This document shows positions 26,741-36,264 of a stretch of DNA of 64,000 nt, one piece after another; position 1 is the stretch's first letter; each line of letters opens with the position of its first letter. This DNA comes from Streptomyces fagopyri (GTDB taxonomy: Bacteria; Actinomycetota; Actinomycetes; Streptomycetales; Streptomycetaceae). The stretch lies in contig NZ_CP045643.1 in the NCBI RefSeq assembly GCF_009498275.1, forward strand, positions 992,001 to 1,056,000, read 5' to 3'. The notes under the pieces are model-generated. The model had not been told where the DNA came from. It saw nothing but the letters and a program-made list of their open reading frames with translations, and made no database searches. The position numbers and the translations under genes were made by a program.

Positions 26741-26963
26741 TACAAGCTCCGATCAGTCGCAGGAGTGCGGTTCCTCCACCATCACCCGCGTCGAAGTCGA
26801 CCGACATCGTTGTACGTCCGAACGGGTCGCCGGGCCCCGCGGACCTCCTCCTGGCCCCGGTCCGGGCACGGGCGGGACGTCCCGGACCGGCACGGGACGC
26901 GTCGCGCGGGGTGCCCGGAATGCCCGTAGCGTGAGAACAGGTCAGGTGGAACAGGGAGAGATC

Positions 26964-27170
26964 ATGTCAACGAGCCAACCGGATTCGACCGTGCCGTCCG
27001 ACGAGAGGGCGACCCCCGACGCGCTGCTCCACACCGGCGCCGGCGGCGAGGTCACCGCCGAGGACGTGGTGCTCGCCGCGGGTCGCGACATCACCCCGGA
27101 GAACCTCGCCTGGGCCGAACGCAAGCTGGCGCAGGAGGGGCCCGCCGCCCTGGACAAGCTGCTGCCCTAG
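26964..27170 (+). CDS. Small acidic protein, function unknown
   Basis: 68 residues; ATG at 26964 preceded by GGGAGAG, while the longer open frame upstream overlaps the chaplin gene's promoter. The N-terminus is Ser/Thr-rich and the C-terminal half helical (GRDITPENLAWAERKLAQEG). Not recognised, but start site and composition look genuine. Confidence 0.65.
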   Translation: MSTSQPDSTVPSDERATPDALLHTGAGGEVTAEDVVLAAGRDITPENLAWAERKLAQEGPAALDKLLP

Positions 27171-27189
27171 GGTCACGGCGGACGACGTT

Positions 27190-27227
27190 CCCTTGGCCGG
27201 CTCCGATGCGGCGGAGCCGGTCAAGGG
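27190..27227. terminator. Strong bidirectional terminator
   Basis: A 16-bp stem with one G-T wobble (27190-27205 with 27212-27227) and 6-nt loop lies between the convergent stops at 27170 and 27265. Confidence 0.85.
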
Positions 27228-27264
27228 CCCGAGGGGCCGGGGTCGCCGGGTCAGCGACCCCGGG

Positions 27265-27915
27265 TCACGATCCGGGGCACTCCTTCCAGGCCAGGTGGTA
27301 GACGGTGCTGATGTCGCCGTCCGTGGAGTCCATCGTCATGAAGCTGGTGCTGCCCGGCGCCGACGTGCCGGCGTTGACGCGCAGCTCGGTGTTGATGTTG
27401 AAGTTCCGCTGAACACCGCAGGGGGCCCAGACCAGTTGGGCCCAGTCCGTGACGTCGGTGGCCTGCCAGTTGTCGTCGTAGGGGCCACCGAAGGGATGCG
27501 TGATGGCCGCCGTGTTCGAGGAGCCCTGGAAGTAGTACGAGGCCTTCTCGGTACTGCTGGCGCCGCGCTGCAACGAGGCGAAGCCGCGGTAGTCGGCGCT
27601 GGCGATGGCGTACGTGAAGCCCTGCGGCACGTGGACGATCAAATTGAGCTGGCAGTTCTTGCGGAACGCGGTGGGCTCGGAGGTGCCGCCCACCTGGGCG
27701 AGGTACTCACTGTAGGTGACGGTGAAGGCCGTGTTGTCCGGGGACACCGCGACGGCGGCGGTGCCCTGCGGGCAGCCGGAGCCGTTCACCGTGGCGACCT
27801 TGATGACGATCCTGTCCGGAGGAGGGTCGACGATCCCGGACGACGGATCATGTCCGGGCAGTGCGGAGGCGAACAGGGCGGCTATCGCGCCACCCAGAAG
27901 CAGCCCACCAGCCAT
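27265..27915 (-). CDS. DUF4360 domain secreted protein
   Basis: 216 residues from the ATG at 27915 (GGGAG four bases upstream); an in-frame ATG at 27930 is also possible. A hydrophobic N-terminus (GGLLLGGAIAALFASALPG) acts as signal peptide. The mature part has the DUF4360 pattern: VNGSGCPQGTAAVAVSPDNT, FTVTYSEYLAQVG, RKNCQLNLIVHVPQGFTYAI, then two further cysteines near the end. These are small secreted beta-rich proteins of unknown function common in actinomycetes and fungi. Confidence 0.88.
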   Translation of the reverse strand: MAGGLLLGGAIAALFASALPGHDPSSGIVDPPPDRIVIKVATVNGSGCPQGTAAVAVSPDNTAFTVTYSEYLAQVGGTSEPTAFRKNCQLNLIVHVPQGFTYAIASADYRGFASLQRGASSTEKASYYFQGSSNTAAITHPFGGPYDDNWQATDVTDWAQLVWAPCGVQRNFNINTELRVNAGTSAPGSTSFMTMDSTDGDISTVYHLAWKECPGS

Positions 27916-28371
27916 GGTGCTCCCATCCATTGCGTTGGCGTCTGCGGCGGCACGGAACGTGTGCCGCCGCGAATTGGGGGGTGCGGCTCCTCCCGCGTAC
28001 GGGAGGGTCCGTCGCAGACCAGTGCGTTGGATCAAGCGTGAACAGTTGAACCATGTACATGACAAGTCCATGCGCATGGGTGACCCGGAAATGTGAAGGA
28101 GCCGTGAAGTCCGGGATCGACCGCATCGTATGTACCCCGGCGCCCCGAGGTCAGGGCGATCTCCGGCCATTCACTCGGCGGGCCCGTTCACGCAGCGCGC
28201 CGGTGACGGCCGGCGCAGACGCCGGGCACCTCGGCGCGTCCGGCCGGGTCACTCCGTACGGCGTCGGCCCGGTACGCGCGGACCGCCGTCCCGGCCTCCC
28301 CGCCCTCGGACTCTCCTCGAATCCCCCCGCCGCCGCACGGCCACGCACCCGCTCCTGCGACACTGAACGTC

Positions 28372-28920
28372 ATGGAGTCCCGACACCTGCGAATCGGCCG
28401 CCGTCGCATATGGATGCTCAGCGGAGCCTGCTTCCTCGTGCTCGGCCCGGTCGGCTACGTCCTCGGCGGCTGGATTCCCGTGGCGGCACTGATCGTGGCG
28501 CTGGTCGCGGCCACCTCGGTCTCGCACTGGAAGGCCGCCTCGTGGCTCGCGCCCGCCGTGGAACGGGGGCAGCGGGAAAGCCGCCGGGACGTGGCGACCT
28601 TCTGCGTGGTCATAGCGGTCAGCGGCTACGCCCAGCCCCCGGCGCACACGACCCCCTCGCCCGGGGGCCCCGACCTGGCGGCGCTGCGTCTGGAGGCCTA
28701 CCGGGCCGCGGCGCACGACGATCTCGACGAGGAACTCAGGGGCCTGGCCGCCGACGCGCTGGCCGCCGCCGACGACGCGCACGCCGAGGACACCCCGGTG
28801 GCCTGGCGGGCCGCGCGAGCGAGCGCCGAACGGCTGGCGCACGCGGCGCAGGAGGGCAATCCTTACGTACGGAACCTGCTGATCCAGTGGGTCGAGGGGA
28901 ACCCGGCCGCGGATCGCTAG
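28372..28920 (+). CDS. Membrane protein with two N-terminal helices
   Basis: 182 residues. Two hydrophobic segments (about 14-32 and 36-50) form a hairpin, followed by a soluble, Ala/Asp/Glu-rich helical region with AHAAQEGNPYVRNLLIQW at the end. No ribosome site is obvious before the ATG, so it may be leaderless. Not recognised. Confidence 0.65.
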   Translation: MESRHLRIGRRRIWMLSGACFLVLGPVGYVLGGWIPVAALIVALVAATSVSHWKAASWLAPAVERGQRESRRDVATFCVVIAVSGYAQPPAHTTPSPGGPDLAALRLEAYRAAAHDDLDEELRGLAADALAAADDAHAEDTPVAWRAARASAERLAHAAQEGNPYVRNLLIQWVEGNPAADR

Positions 28921-29114
28921 ACCCTGCCCAAAGACACGCCGGGATCAGCGGGCGGTGGCCGGCGCGGTGCGTCGAACGACGGTGCTCCCCCGCCGTGCGG
29001 GGTGTGTTCAGGTGATGCGACGGCGCGGCACGGCGCCGCACGGTGAGGGCCGAGTCGGGTGACCGGCGAGGCCCGGCAGGTCGCCGTCCCCAACTCCCCG
29101 GAATCGTGAGGACC

Positions 29115-29885
29115 ATGACGGATTTCTCCAGCAGGGCCGGTACCGCGTTCGTCGCGGGCGGCACCGGTGGTATCGGCGCGGCCGTCGTCCGTACGCTCGC
29201 CGAGCGCGGCAGCGACGTGGTGTTCACATACCGCACCAGCCGGGCCGGAGCCGACGCGCTCGCCGCCGAGGTGCGCGGGCACGGGCGTCAAGTCCGCGCG
29301 CTGCCCCTCGATCTGACCGACGAGGTGGCCACGGCGGAGGCCGTCGACGAGGCCGCCGACACCTTCGGCGGCCTCCACACGGTGGTGTACGCGGCGGGCC
29401 CGCACGTCCCGATGGTGCACCTCAGCCAGGTGACGCCTCGTCAGTTTCGGGCCCAACTCGACGCGGACGCGCTGGCGTTCTTCCATCTCGTCCACCCGGC
29501 GCTGCCACGGCTGCGGGAGAGCCGGGGCAACATCGTCGCCGTCACCACCGTGGCCACCCGTCGGTTCCCGGTCCGCGACGGGCTCTCCTCCGGCACGAAG
29601 GGAGCCGTCGAGGCCGTCGCCCGCGCCCTGGCGGCCGAGGAGGGCCGGTACGGGGTCCGGGTGAACTGCGTCGCCCCGGGCATGCTGACCGACGGCATGG
29701 CCGCCCGGCTGATCTCCTCCGGCGAACTCGACGAGGCGGCCCTGGGGATCGCCCGCCACAACATCCCGCTGCGCCGCTTCGGCGAGGCGTCGGACATCGC
29801 GGAGGCGGTGGCTTTCCTGGCCTCGGACCGCGCCGGATTCATCACGGGACAGGCGCTCGGGGTGGACGGGGGCTACAGCGTGTAG
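29115..29885 (+). CDS. SDR-family protein with non-canonical active site
   Basis: 256 residues from the ATG at 29115 (GAGG four bases upstream). The Rossmann motif TGxxxGIG is present as GGTGGIGAA, NNAG is replaced by YAAGP, and the C-terminus ends in the usual 'ITGQALGVDGGYSV'. The Ser-Tyr-Lys triad is altered: alignment by eye places Thr (VTTV) at the Ser site and Ser (SSGTK) where YxxxK normally has Tyr; Lys is kept. It could be catalytically weak, use a different mechanism, or only bind nucleotide. Monocistronic. Confidence 0.85.
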   Translation: MTDFSSRAGTAFVAGGTGGIGAAVVRTLAERGSDVVFTYRTSRAGADALAAEVRGHGRQVRALPLDLTDEVATAEAVDEAADTFGGLHTVVYAAGPHVPMVHLSQVTPRQFRAQLDADALAFFHLVHPALPRLRESRGNIVAVTTVATRRFPVRDGLSSGTKGAVEAVARALAAEEGRYGVRVNCVAPGMLTDGMAARLISSGELDEAALGIARHNIPLRRFGEASDIAEAVAFLASDRAGFITGQALGVDGGYSV

Positions 29886-30068
29886 CCACGGCGCCGGCAC
29901 TGGGGGTCCCGGCACCGGCCCCGGTCCCCTCGGGTTCTGTCCACGGCCGTTCGGGTGACACCCTGCCGCCGGCGCGGCGCGGGAAGGCCCGGCCCGAACA
30001 GGGACACCGACGCCCCGAAGGCGTCGAGCCCGTACGGGCGAGGGCTCCTGAAGGCAGCCCGAAGGCAG

Positions 30069-30106
30069 AGGGACGCCCCTCGACCCGGGGGCCGAGGGGC
30101 GTCCTT
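30069..30106. terminator. Terminator downstream of the CsbD-like gene
   Basis: A 12-bp perfect stem (GGACGCCCCTCG with CGAGGGGCGTCC), extendable by a wobble and an A-T pair, lies about 20 bp past the minus-strand stop at 30125. Confidence 0.7.
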
Positions 30107-30124
30107 CGTGCGGGGTGAAGCGGG

Positions 30125-30310
30125 TCAGTGCTTGTCGCGGAGTGAGTCGCGGGCACCTGCGGCCTTGCCACGCGCCTTCTCCGCGGCTTCGCGGACGTTG
30201 GCCTTGGCCTGGTCGGTCTTGCCCTCGGCTTCCATGCGCTCGTTGCCGGTGGCCTTGCCCGCCATCTCCTTGGCCTTGCCCTTGGCCTTGTCCATGGAAC
30301 TCTTGCCCAT
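30125..30310 (-). CDS. CsbD-like stress protein
   Basis: 61 residues from the ATG at 30310, which has a near-ideal AAGGAGTGATC before it. The sequence is Lys/Ala/Glu-rich, with MDKAKGKAKEMAGKATGNER and repeated EAxGKxxQAKAxxR, the CsbD-like pattern. Such small helical proteins are usually sigma-B-type stress-induced; their biochemical role is unknown. Confidence 0.9.
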   Translation of the reverse strand: MGKSSMDKAKGKAKEMAGKATGNERMEAEGKTDQAKANVREAAEKARGKAAGARDSLRDKH

Positions 30311-30465
30311 GATCACTCCTTGGTTGGGGGGATACGCCTGCCACGCTAGGGGCGGTCGGCGGCTCCCGCATCCGGAGCCGGCCACCCCCATCACCGCGGC
30401 CCCGACGAGCCGCCGGGCACGCGGAGACCATCCGCCGGTCCACCTCTCGTGGGAGACATCCCTCC

Positions 30466-31056
30466 GTGATCGCACCGCGAAGCGGCGGATACCCTTCCCC
30501 GGTGAAACGCATCCTCGTGGCCGGCATCACCGGGGCCGGAAAGACCACCATGGCCCAGGCCCTCGCCGCGCGGCTTCAGCTGCCCTTCCACGAGATGGAC
30601 GCCCTGAAGTTCACCGGCCCGCAGTGGGCGTCCAACCCCGACCTGCACCAGCAGGTGTCCACGATCTCGGCCACCCCGGGATGGGTCTTCGACTCCTTCG
30701 GCTACCCGGAAGTCCGCGATCTGCTGTGGACGCACGCCGACACGGTGGTCTGGCTCGACTACCCGAGATCCGTGATCATGCCCCGCATCCTGCGCAGATC
30801 GCTGCGTCGGACGCTGCTGCGCGAACGCATCTTCGGCGGCAACGTGGAGACCCTGACCGGCTGGTTCAGGAGCGATCACCCGGCGTGGTGGGCCTGGTCC
30901 CAGCACGGCGCGCGACGGTCGGAGATCGACCGGCGCACCCAGGATCCCCACTTCGCGCCGCTCCACGTCATCCGCTTCCGCTCACCACGCCGAGCGGACG
31001 CATGGCTGCGAACCCTGAGCGGGGCCGGGTCCGGGACCCCGCGAGCCGACGGCTGA
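30466..31056 (+). CDS. P-loop kinase-like protein (FlaR/adenylate kinase-like)
   Basis: 196 residues from a GTG at 30466; a GTG at 30502 giving a start at VKRILVAG is also possible and fits the family better. Walker A is GITGAGKTT. The downstream phrases (FHEMDALKFTGPQW, then DTVVWLDYPRSVIMPRILRR and a W-rich segment) match the 'topology modulation/adenylate kinase-like' family that probably phosphorylates a small molecule. Substrate unknown. Confidence 0.75.
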   Translation: MIAPRSGGYPSPVKRILVAGITGAGKTTMAQALAARLQLPFHEMDALKFTGPQWASNPDLHQQVSTISATPGWVFDSFGYPEVRDLLWTHADTVVWLDYPRSVIMPRILRRSLRRTLLRERIFGGNVETLTGWFRSDHPAWWAWSQHGARRSEIDRRTQDPHFAPLHVIRFRSPRRADAWLRTLSGAGSGTPRADG

Positions 31057-31106
31057 ACGCCCTGGGTCCGGTACGCCGCGACAGGACGCGGATCAGCAGG
31101 GCCACT

Positions 31107-31132
31107 CGGTCACGCGGTCACGCGGTCACGCG
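31107..31132. repeat. 8-bp tandem repeat (CGGTCACG x3)
   Basis: Three and a quarter exact units of CGGTCACG lie between the P-loop gene and the ABC operon end. Confidence 0.8.
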
Positions 31133-31298
31133 AGCTTGAGCAGTAGTCCGGTGCGTCCGGCCGGCAGGGTGACCTTGCGGCCGTGGCCGGCGCGGCCGGT
31201 TCCCCCTCTTGTCCGCACCACCCGGCGGTCGACGACCGACGGACGCCGACGTACGGATTCTGCCTGATCCGGCGAACCCGGCCTGATCCGAGGGTGGT

Positions 31299-32063
31299 TC
31301 AGACCGGGAGTCGCGGCACGCTGTCGAGCAGACGGCGGGTGTAGGGGTGCGCGGGATCACCCAGCACCTGGCCGGTGTCGCCCTGTTCGACGACGCGGCC
31401 GCGTTCGAGTACGGCGGTGCGCTCGCACAGGGACGCGACGACCGACAGGTCGTGGGAGACCATCACGATCGTGAGTCCCTGTTCCCGCTTGAGGTCGGCG
31501 AGCAGGTCGACGACCTTGACCCGGGTCGTGACGTCGAGCGCGCTGACGGGTTCGTCGGCCAGCAGCACCCGCGGATGACACACCGTGGCGCGGGCGATGG
31601 CGATCCGCTGCCGCTGTCCCCCGGAGAACTCGTGCGGGTAGCGGTCCGCGGCGTCGGCGGGCAGGCCGACCCGCTCGAGCGCCTCGGCCGCCTTCGGTAC
31701 CGCGCCGGCCCGGGTCTCGATGCCCAGGGAGCGCAGCGGCTCCGCCACGATGGCACCCACGCGACGGCGTGGGTCGAGTGAGGAGTAGGGGTCCTGGAAG
31801 ACGCACTGCGCACTGCTCCGGAAGCGGCGCAGCTGCCCCCGGTCGCGCGGGGACAGTTCGGCGCCGTCGAAGCGGACACTGCCCGCGGTGGGGCGGGACA
31901 GACCCAGCAGCAGGCGCAGCAGCGTCGTCTTGCCGGCCCCGGACTCACCGACCAGGGCGAGGCTGTGCCCGGCCTCGACGGTGAGCGAGACGCCCTCGAC
32001 CACGTTGGCCGCGCTCCCCCGGTGGCGCAGTGCCACGTCCTTCAGTTCCAGTACGGGCGTCAC
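31299..32063 (-). CDS. ABC transporter ATP-binding protein (DppF/OppF-type)
   Basis: 254 residues from a GTG at 32063 overlapping the preceding stop (GTGA), with TGAGGAG upstream. Walker A GESGAGKT, signature FSGGQRQR, Walker B VLLADEP and the H-loop SHDLSVV are intact. The C-terminal [16 protein letters not shown] is the mark of peptide/nickel importers. Last gene of the DUF1684-SBP-permease-ATPase operon. Confidence 0.93.
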   Translation of the reverse strand: MTPVLELKDVALRHRGSAANVVEGVSLTVEAGHSLALVGESGAGKTTLLRLLLGLSRPTAGSVRFDGAELSPRDRGQLRRFRSSAQCVFQDPYSSLDPRRRVGAIVAEPLRSLGIETRAGAVPKAAEALERVGLPADAADRYPHEFSGGQRQRIAIARATVCHPRVLLADEPVSALDVTTRVKVVDLLADLKREQGLTIVMVSHDLSVVASLCERTAVLERGRVVEQGDTGQVLGDPAHPYTRRLLDSVPRLPV

Positions 32064-32860
32064 CGCGCGCTCCTCAGGTCCAGGGCCGACTGCAGTCTGC
32101 GCGCGCTGGCCACGAGCGCTCCGGTGTACTCCTCGCGCGGCGAGCGGATGAGGGTGTGGACGGGGCCCTCCTCGACGGCCCGGCCGTCCTTCATCACCAG
32201 GGCGCGGTCGGTCACCCTGGCCACGACGGCGAGGTCGTGGCTGACGAAGAGGACCGCCATCTCCCGTTCCCGGACGAGGGTGTCGAGGAGGTCGAGCATC
32301 TCCGCCTGCACGGACACGTCCAGCGCGGTGGTCGGCTCGTCGGCGATCAGCAGTCTGGGGGCGCACGCCAGTGCCATGGCCAGGGCGACGCGCTGTCGCT
32401 GTCCGCCGGACATCTCGTGCGGGAAGGCGCGGACGATCCGTTCGGGTTCCGGCAGCCGTACCTGTGCCAGCGCGTCGCGCACGGCGTCGCGCAGGCCGGC
32501 TCCCTTCTGACCGGTGTGTCTGCGCAGGGGTTCGGCGATCTGCCGTCCCACCCGCATCAGCGGGTCGAGCGCGGTGAGGGGCTCCTGGAAGACGACGGCG
32601 GCGTCCCGGCCGCGTACGGAGGTGAGTCTCTTCTCGGTGGCGCCCACGATCTGGGTGCCCGCGAGGTCGATGCCGCCGGTTGCGGTCATGCCGTCGGGCA
32701 GCAGGCCGAGCACGGCCAGAGTGGTGAGCGACTTGCCGGAACCGGATTCGCCGATGAGCCCCAGCCGTTCGCCGCTCGCCACGGTGAAGGACAGGTCGTC
32801 GACCAGGGTCCGGCCGTCCGCGGCGGTCACGGTCAGGCCACGTACGTCGAGCAGGGTCAT
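32060..32860 (-). CDS. ABC transporter ATP-binding protein (DppD/OppD-type)
   Basis: 266 residues. Walker [10 protein letters not shown]-loop [10 protein letters not shown], signature MSGGQRQR and Walker B LLIADEP are present. It is the partner of the next ATPase. The ATG at 32860 overlaps the permease stop at 32857. The usual OppD C-terminal cysteine-rich (iron-sulfur-like) extension is absent; the protein stops shortly after the EEYTGALV segment. Confidence 0.92.
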   Translation of the reverse strand: MTLLDVRGLTVTAADGRTLVDDLSFTVASGERLGLIGESGSGKSLTTLAVLGLLPDGMTATGGIDLAGTQIVGATEKRLTSVRGRDAAVVFQEPLTALDPLMRVGRQIAEPLRRHTGQKGAGLRDAVRDALAQVRLPEPERIVRAFPHEMSGGQRQRVALAMALACAPRLLIADEPTTALDVSVQAEMLDLLDTLVREREMAVLFVSHDLAVVARVTDRALVMKDGRAVEEGPVHTLIRSPREEYTGALVASARRLQSALDLRSAR

Positions 32861-33735
32861 GTGCGCCTCCGGCGGGTCGCCGGGTCGAGGGTCTCCCGTA
32901 CACCGTCGGCGATGAGGTTGACACCGATCACGAGCAGGACGAGCAGGATGCCCGGGGCGAGGGCTCCGGCGGGGGCCGTGGTGAAGGTGGCCTGTGCCTC
33001 CTGGAGCATGCGGCCCCATGACGCGTTGGGCGGCGGTGCGCCCAGGCCCAGGTACGACAGGCCGGCCTCGGCCAGCACGGCGAGACCGAACTGCAGGGCG
33101 AGGTTGACGACGAGGGTGGGCCAGATGTTGGGCAGGACGTGGCCGAGCACCGTACGCGGCCAGGAGGTGCCGGAGGTACGGGCGGCGGTGATGTAGTCCT
33201 GTGCCAGGACCCGCTTGACGAGGATGCGGACCAGCCGGGCGACGACCGCGCTCTGCGCGAGTCCGATCGCGAGGATCGCGGAGCCGAGGGTCGCCGAGCG
33301 CGCGGCGACGATGAGCATCGCGAGCAGCAGCGTGGGAAAGGCGATCAGGATGTCGAGGAACGCGGAGAGCGTGTCGTCGAGCCAGCCCTGCGCGAACGCC
33401 GCGAGCACACCCAGGGTGACGCCGATGGCGGCGGCGAGGAGCACCGCTCCGAGGCCGGCCTCGACGGCGATCCGTGAGCCGGTCATGACCTGGGTGAACA
33501 GGTCGCGCCCGAGTTTGTCGGTGCCCAGCAGATGTCCCCCGCCGGGCCCGGCGAGCCGTCCGCCGGAGGTGTCGTCCGCGGAGTAGGGCAGCCAGAACAG
33601 GGAGACCACGGCGAGCAGCGCGATCAGTCCGGCGAGCACACAGCCGACGACGAGCGTGGCGGAACGGCCGAGTCTCCGGCCGCCGGCCGGTGCCTTCGCG
33701 GACAGCACCGGTCCGAGCACGTCGGGCGCGGTCAT
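32857..33735 (-). CDS. ABC transporter permease (DppC-type)
   Basis: 292 residues with six predicted helices; start ATG 33735 overlaps the upstream permease stop (ATGA). The binding-protein-dependent transport signature is clear (AARTSGTSWPRTVLGHVLPN), as is the N-terminal LLGTDKLGRDLFTQ region typical of DppC/OppC. Confidence 0.92.
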   Translation of the reverse strand: MTAPDVLGPVLSAKAPAGGRRLGRSATLVVGCVLAGLIALLAVVSLFWLPYSADDTSGGRLAGPGGGHLLGTDKLGRDLFTQVMTGSRIAVEAGLGAVLLAAAIGVTLGVLAAFAQGWLDDTLSAFLDILIAFPTLLLAMLIVAARSATLGSAILAIGLAQSAVVARLVRILVKRVLAQDYITAARTSGTSWPRTVLGHVLPNIWPTLVVNLALQFGLAVLAEAGLSYLGLGAPPPNASWGRMLQEAQATFTTAPAGALAPGILLVLLVIGVNLIADGVRETLDPATRRRRT

Positions 33736-34697
33736 CGGGTACCTCCGGAGAGCCGTCCGCGCAGTCGCGGGTCGACGACTCGCTGGACGAGGTCGGCGGC
33801 GAAGCCGATGAGCAGGACGGCGAGGGTGGAGACGAACAGGACGGCCTGGACGACGGGGTAGTCGTGCTGGGCGATGCCGGTGGCGAGCATCGAGCCGAGG
33901 CCCGGCAGCGCGTACACGGACTCCACGACGACCGCGCCGAGCAGGGTGGAGGCGAGTTCGATGGCGAGGACGGAGATCACCGGCACGGAGCTGTTGCGCA
34001 GGCCGTGCCGCCACATGGCGCGTCCGAAGGACGATCCCAGGGCGCGGGCGGTGCGCAGGTAGTCGCTGCCGAGGACGTCGAGCGTGGCCGAGCGGACGTA
34101 GCGGATCAGGGACGCGCTCATCACCAGGGCGATGGTGACGACGGGCAGCACCAGGGAACGGATCGCTTCGGCGGGCTCGGACCAGCCGTCCGGGGGGAAG
34201 CCGCCCGCCGGGAGCCAGCCCGCGTTCAGCGCGAACACGGCGATGAGGATCATGCCGAGCCAGAACACCGGGATGGCTATGCCCAGTTGGGACACCGCGC
34301 TGAGGAGCGCGCCGTACCAGGTGCGTCGCTTGTACGCGGCGACGAACCCGGCCGGCACCGCGATGAGCACGGCGAGCACGAAGGCGGCGAGGGTCAGCGG
34401 GACGGTGACGTCCAGCCGGGAGGTGACCTCGGGTCCGACGGGCAGCGAGCTGACGAAGGAGGTGCCGAGGTCACCGTGGGCCAGCTGCCCGAGCCAGTGG
34501 GTGAACTGTTCGGGCAGCGGCCTGTCGGACCCGATGGAGTGCCGTGCCGCGGCGATCTGTTCCGGGCTGGCCCCCACCGAGGTGAGCGCGTTGGCGGGGT
34601 CGCCCGGGAGCAGGCGCAGCAGGACGAACAGCACGACGCTCGCCAGGGCCAGCGACACCACGAGGAAGGCCAGTCGGCGCAGGAGGTAGCGCGCCAT
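33732..34697 (-). CDS. ABC transporter permease (DppB-type)
   Basis: 321 residues starting MARYLLRRLAFLVVSLALAS, with the typical LRLLPGDPANAL and, later, the EAA-type loop (YLRTARALGSSFGRAMWRHG) and VVVESVYALPGLGSML. It forms the membrane channel with the DppC-type subunit. It overlaps the substrate-binding protein stop by 4 bp. Confidence 0.93.
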   Translation of the reverse strand: MARYLLRRLAFLVVSLALASVVLFVLLRLLPGDPANALTSVGASPEQIAAARHSIGSDRPLPEQFTHWLGQLAHGDLGTSFVSSLPVGPEVTSRLDVTVPLTLAAFVLAVLIAVPAGFVAAYKRRTWYGALLSAVSQLGIAIPVFWLGMILIAVFALNAGWLPAGGFPPDGWSEPAEAIRSLVLPVVTIALVMSASLIRYVRSATLDVLGSDYLRTARALGSSFGRAMWRHGLRNSSVPVISVLAIELASTLLGAVVVESVYALPGLGSMLATGIAQHDYPVVQAVLFVSTLAVLLIGFAADLVQRVVDPRLRGRLSGGTR

Positions 34698-36217
34698 CAG
34701 CCCTTCTTCTTGATGTCGTAGGCGTAGAACTGCGAGTTGAGGCCGTTGAGCGGGTAGTCCGAGAGCTTGCTGCTCGCGACGACGATCTGCGGGTAGAGGT
34801 AGAGCCAGTCGCTGGCCGCGTCCTGGGCGGTCTTCTCGTTGACCTTCTTCAGCAGTGCGGTCTGATCGGCGGTGGTGGAGGCCTCCTCGGCCTGCTCGAC
34901 CCACTGCGTGACCTGCTTGTTGTCGTAGCCCCAGTAGAAGTCGGGGTTGCCGTACCAGACGAGGTCACGGTCGTTGACGTGCTCCTGGAGCGTGGCCGTG
35001 AAGTCGTGGTTCTTGTAGACCTTCGTGTACCACTCGTCCGGCGTGATCGTGTTGATCTTGACGGTGATGCCGACCTTGGCGAGCTGGGACTTGATGAAGG
35101 TGGCGGCGGTGGGGTGCGGGTCGTAGTTCGGGGTGTCGAGGGTGAAGCTGAAGCCCTTCGCGTACCCGGCTTCGGCCAGCAGTTGCTTGGCGTGCGCCGG
35201 GTCGTAGGCGTTGACCTTGGTGAGGTCCTCGTACCAGGGGTCGGTGGGCGGCACCATCGAGCCGATGAGCTTGCCGTAGCCGGCCCAGACCGACTCCAGC
35301 AGCTTCTTGTCGTCGATGGCGGAGGACACGGCCTGGCGCACCTTGACGTCCGTGAAGGGCTTGGCCTTGTCGTTGAAGGCGAGCAGCAGCTTGGTGGTGG
35401 AATTGCCGTCGCTGACCTTGTAGTTCTGGTTGCTCTTGAACTGGTCCAGGGCGTCCGGCGACTGCTCGCTGGTGACGACGTCGACGGCGTTGGTCAGCAG
35501 CGCGTTGTTGAGCGCCGTGGCGTCCTTGTAGTAGTGGAAGACGACCTTCTGGTTGCTGGCGGCGTCGCCCCAGTAGCCCGCGTACCGGTCGAGGCCGAGG
35601 GCGGAGCCGCGGGTCCACCTGCCCAGCTTGTACGGACCGGTGCCGTCCTCGGTCGTCTTCAGGTTCTTGGCCTGGGAGTTGATGATCCAGACGTAGGAGA
35701 GGTTGTAGACGAAGGAGATCGACTTCTTCGACAGCGTGACCTTGACGGTCCGCGCGTCGGGGGTGGCGATGTCCTTGACGACCTCGAGGTTGCTCTTACG
35801 GGCGGACTGGGAGTCGTCCGCGAGGACCTTCTGCAGGCTGTACTTGACGTCCTGGCTCGTGAGCGCCTTGCCGCTGTGGAACTTCACGCCGTCGCGCAGG
35901 GTGAAGGTGTACGTGAGTCCGTCGCCGCTGACCTTGTAGTCCCGGGCGAGGAGCTTGTCCACCTTGCCGTCGTCGGTGAGCTTGAACAGCCCTTCGTAGA
36001 CGTTGCCGTTGAGCGCCTCGGTGACGCCCTGGCCGCCGCCCGCGGTGTTGTCGAGGTTCTGCGGCTCGTAGAGGGAGCCGATGTTGACGGTGGCGCCCTT
36101 GTCGTAGGAGCCGCCCGTGGCGGAGCCGCCCGTGCCGGAGCCGCCGCAGGCGGTCAGGGCCAGGGCGAGGGAGGCCGCCGTCGCGGTGCCGTACAGGGAG
36201 GTCTTCTTGATGCTCAT
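34697..36217 (-). CDS. Peptide/solute ABC transporter substrate-binding lipoprotein (SBP family 5)
   Basis: 506 residues from ATG 36217. Signal peptide with lipobox LALTACGG, so membrane-anchored outside. The family-5 core is seen in LRDGVKFHSGKALTSQDVKY and later AVSSAIDDKKLL and the WYGNPDFYWGYDN segment. The ligand could be a peptide, a metal-chelate or another small solute; sequence alone does not decide. Genetically coupled to the permeases (ATGA). Confidence 0.93.
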   Translation of the reverse strand: MSIKKTSLYGTATAASLALALTACGGSGTGGSATGGSYDKGATVNIGSLYEPQNLDNTAGGGQGVTEALNGNVYEGLFKLTDDGKVDKLLARDYKVSGDGLTYTFTLRDGVKFHSGKALTSQDVKYSLQKVLADDSQSARKSNLEVVKDIATPDARTVKVTLSKKSISFVYNLSYVWIINSQAKNLKTTEDGTGPYKLGRWTRGSALGLDRYAGYWGDAASNQKVVFHYYKDATALNNALLTNAVDVVTSEQSPDALDQFKSNQNYKVSDGNSTTKLLLAFNDKAKPFTDVKVRQAVSSAIDDKKLLESVWAGYGKLIGSMVPPTDPWYEDLTKVNAYDPAHAKQLLAEAGYAKGFSFTLDTPNYDPHPTAATFIKSQLAKVGITVKINTITPDEWYTKVYKNHDFTATLQEHVNDRDLVWYGNPDFYWGYDNKQVTQWVEQAEEASTTADQTALLKKVNEKTAQDAASDWLYLYPQIVVASSKLSDYPLNGLNSQFYAYDIKKKG

Positions 36218-36264
36218 GGTGAAGGTGCGCTTTCGTGCTGCGGTGCGGGAGGCTGCGGGACGGT

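Noticed and set aside
25235..26929. A 564-codon plus-strand frame across the gene desert and the chaplin
   Set aside because: It runs antisense through a certain chaplin gene, changes composition along its length and lacks a ribosome site and domains.
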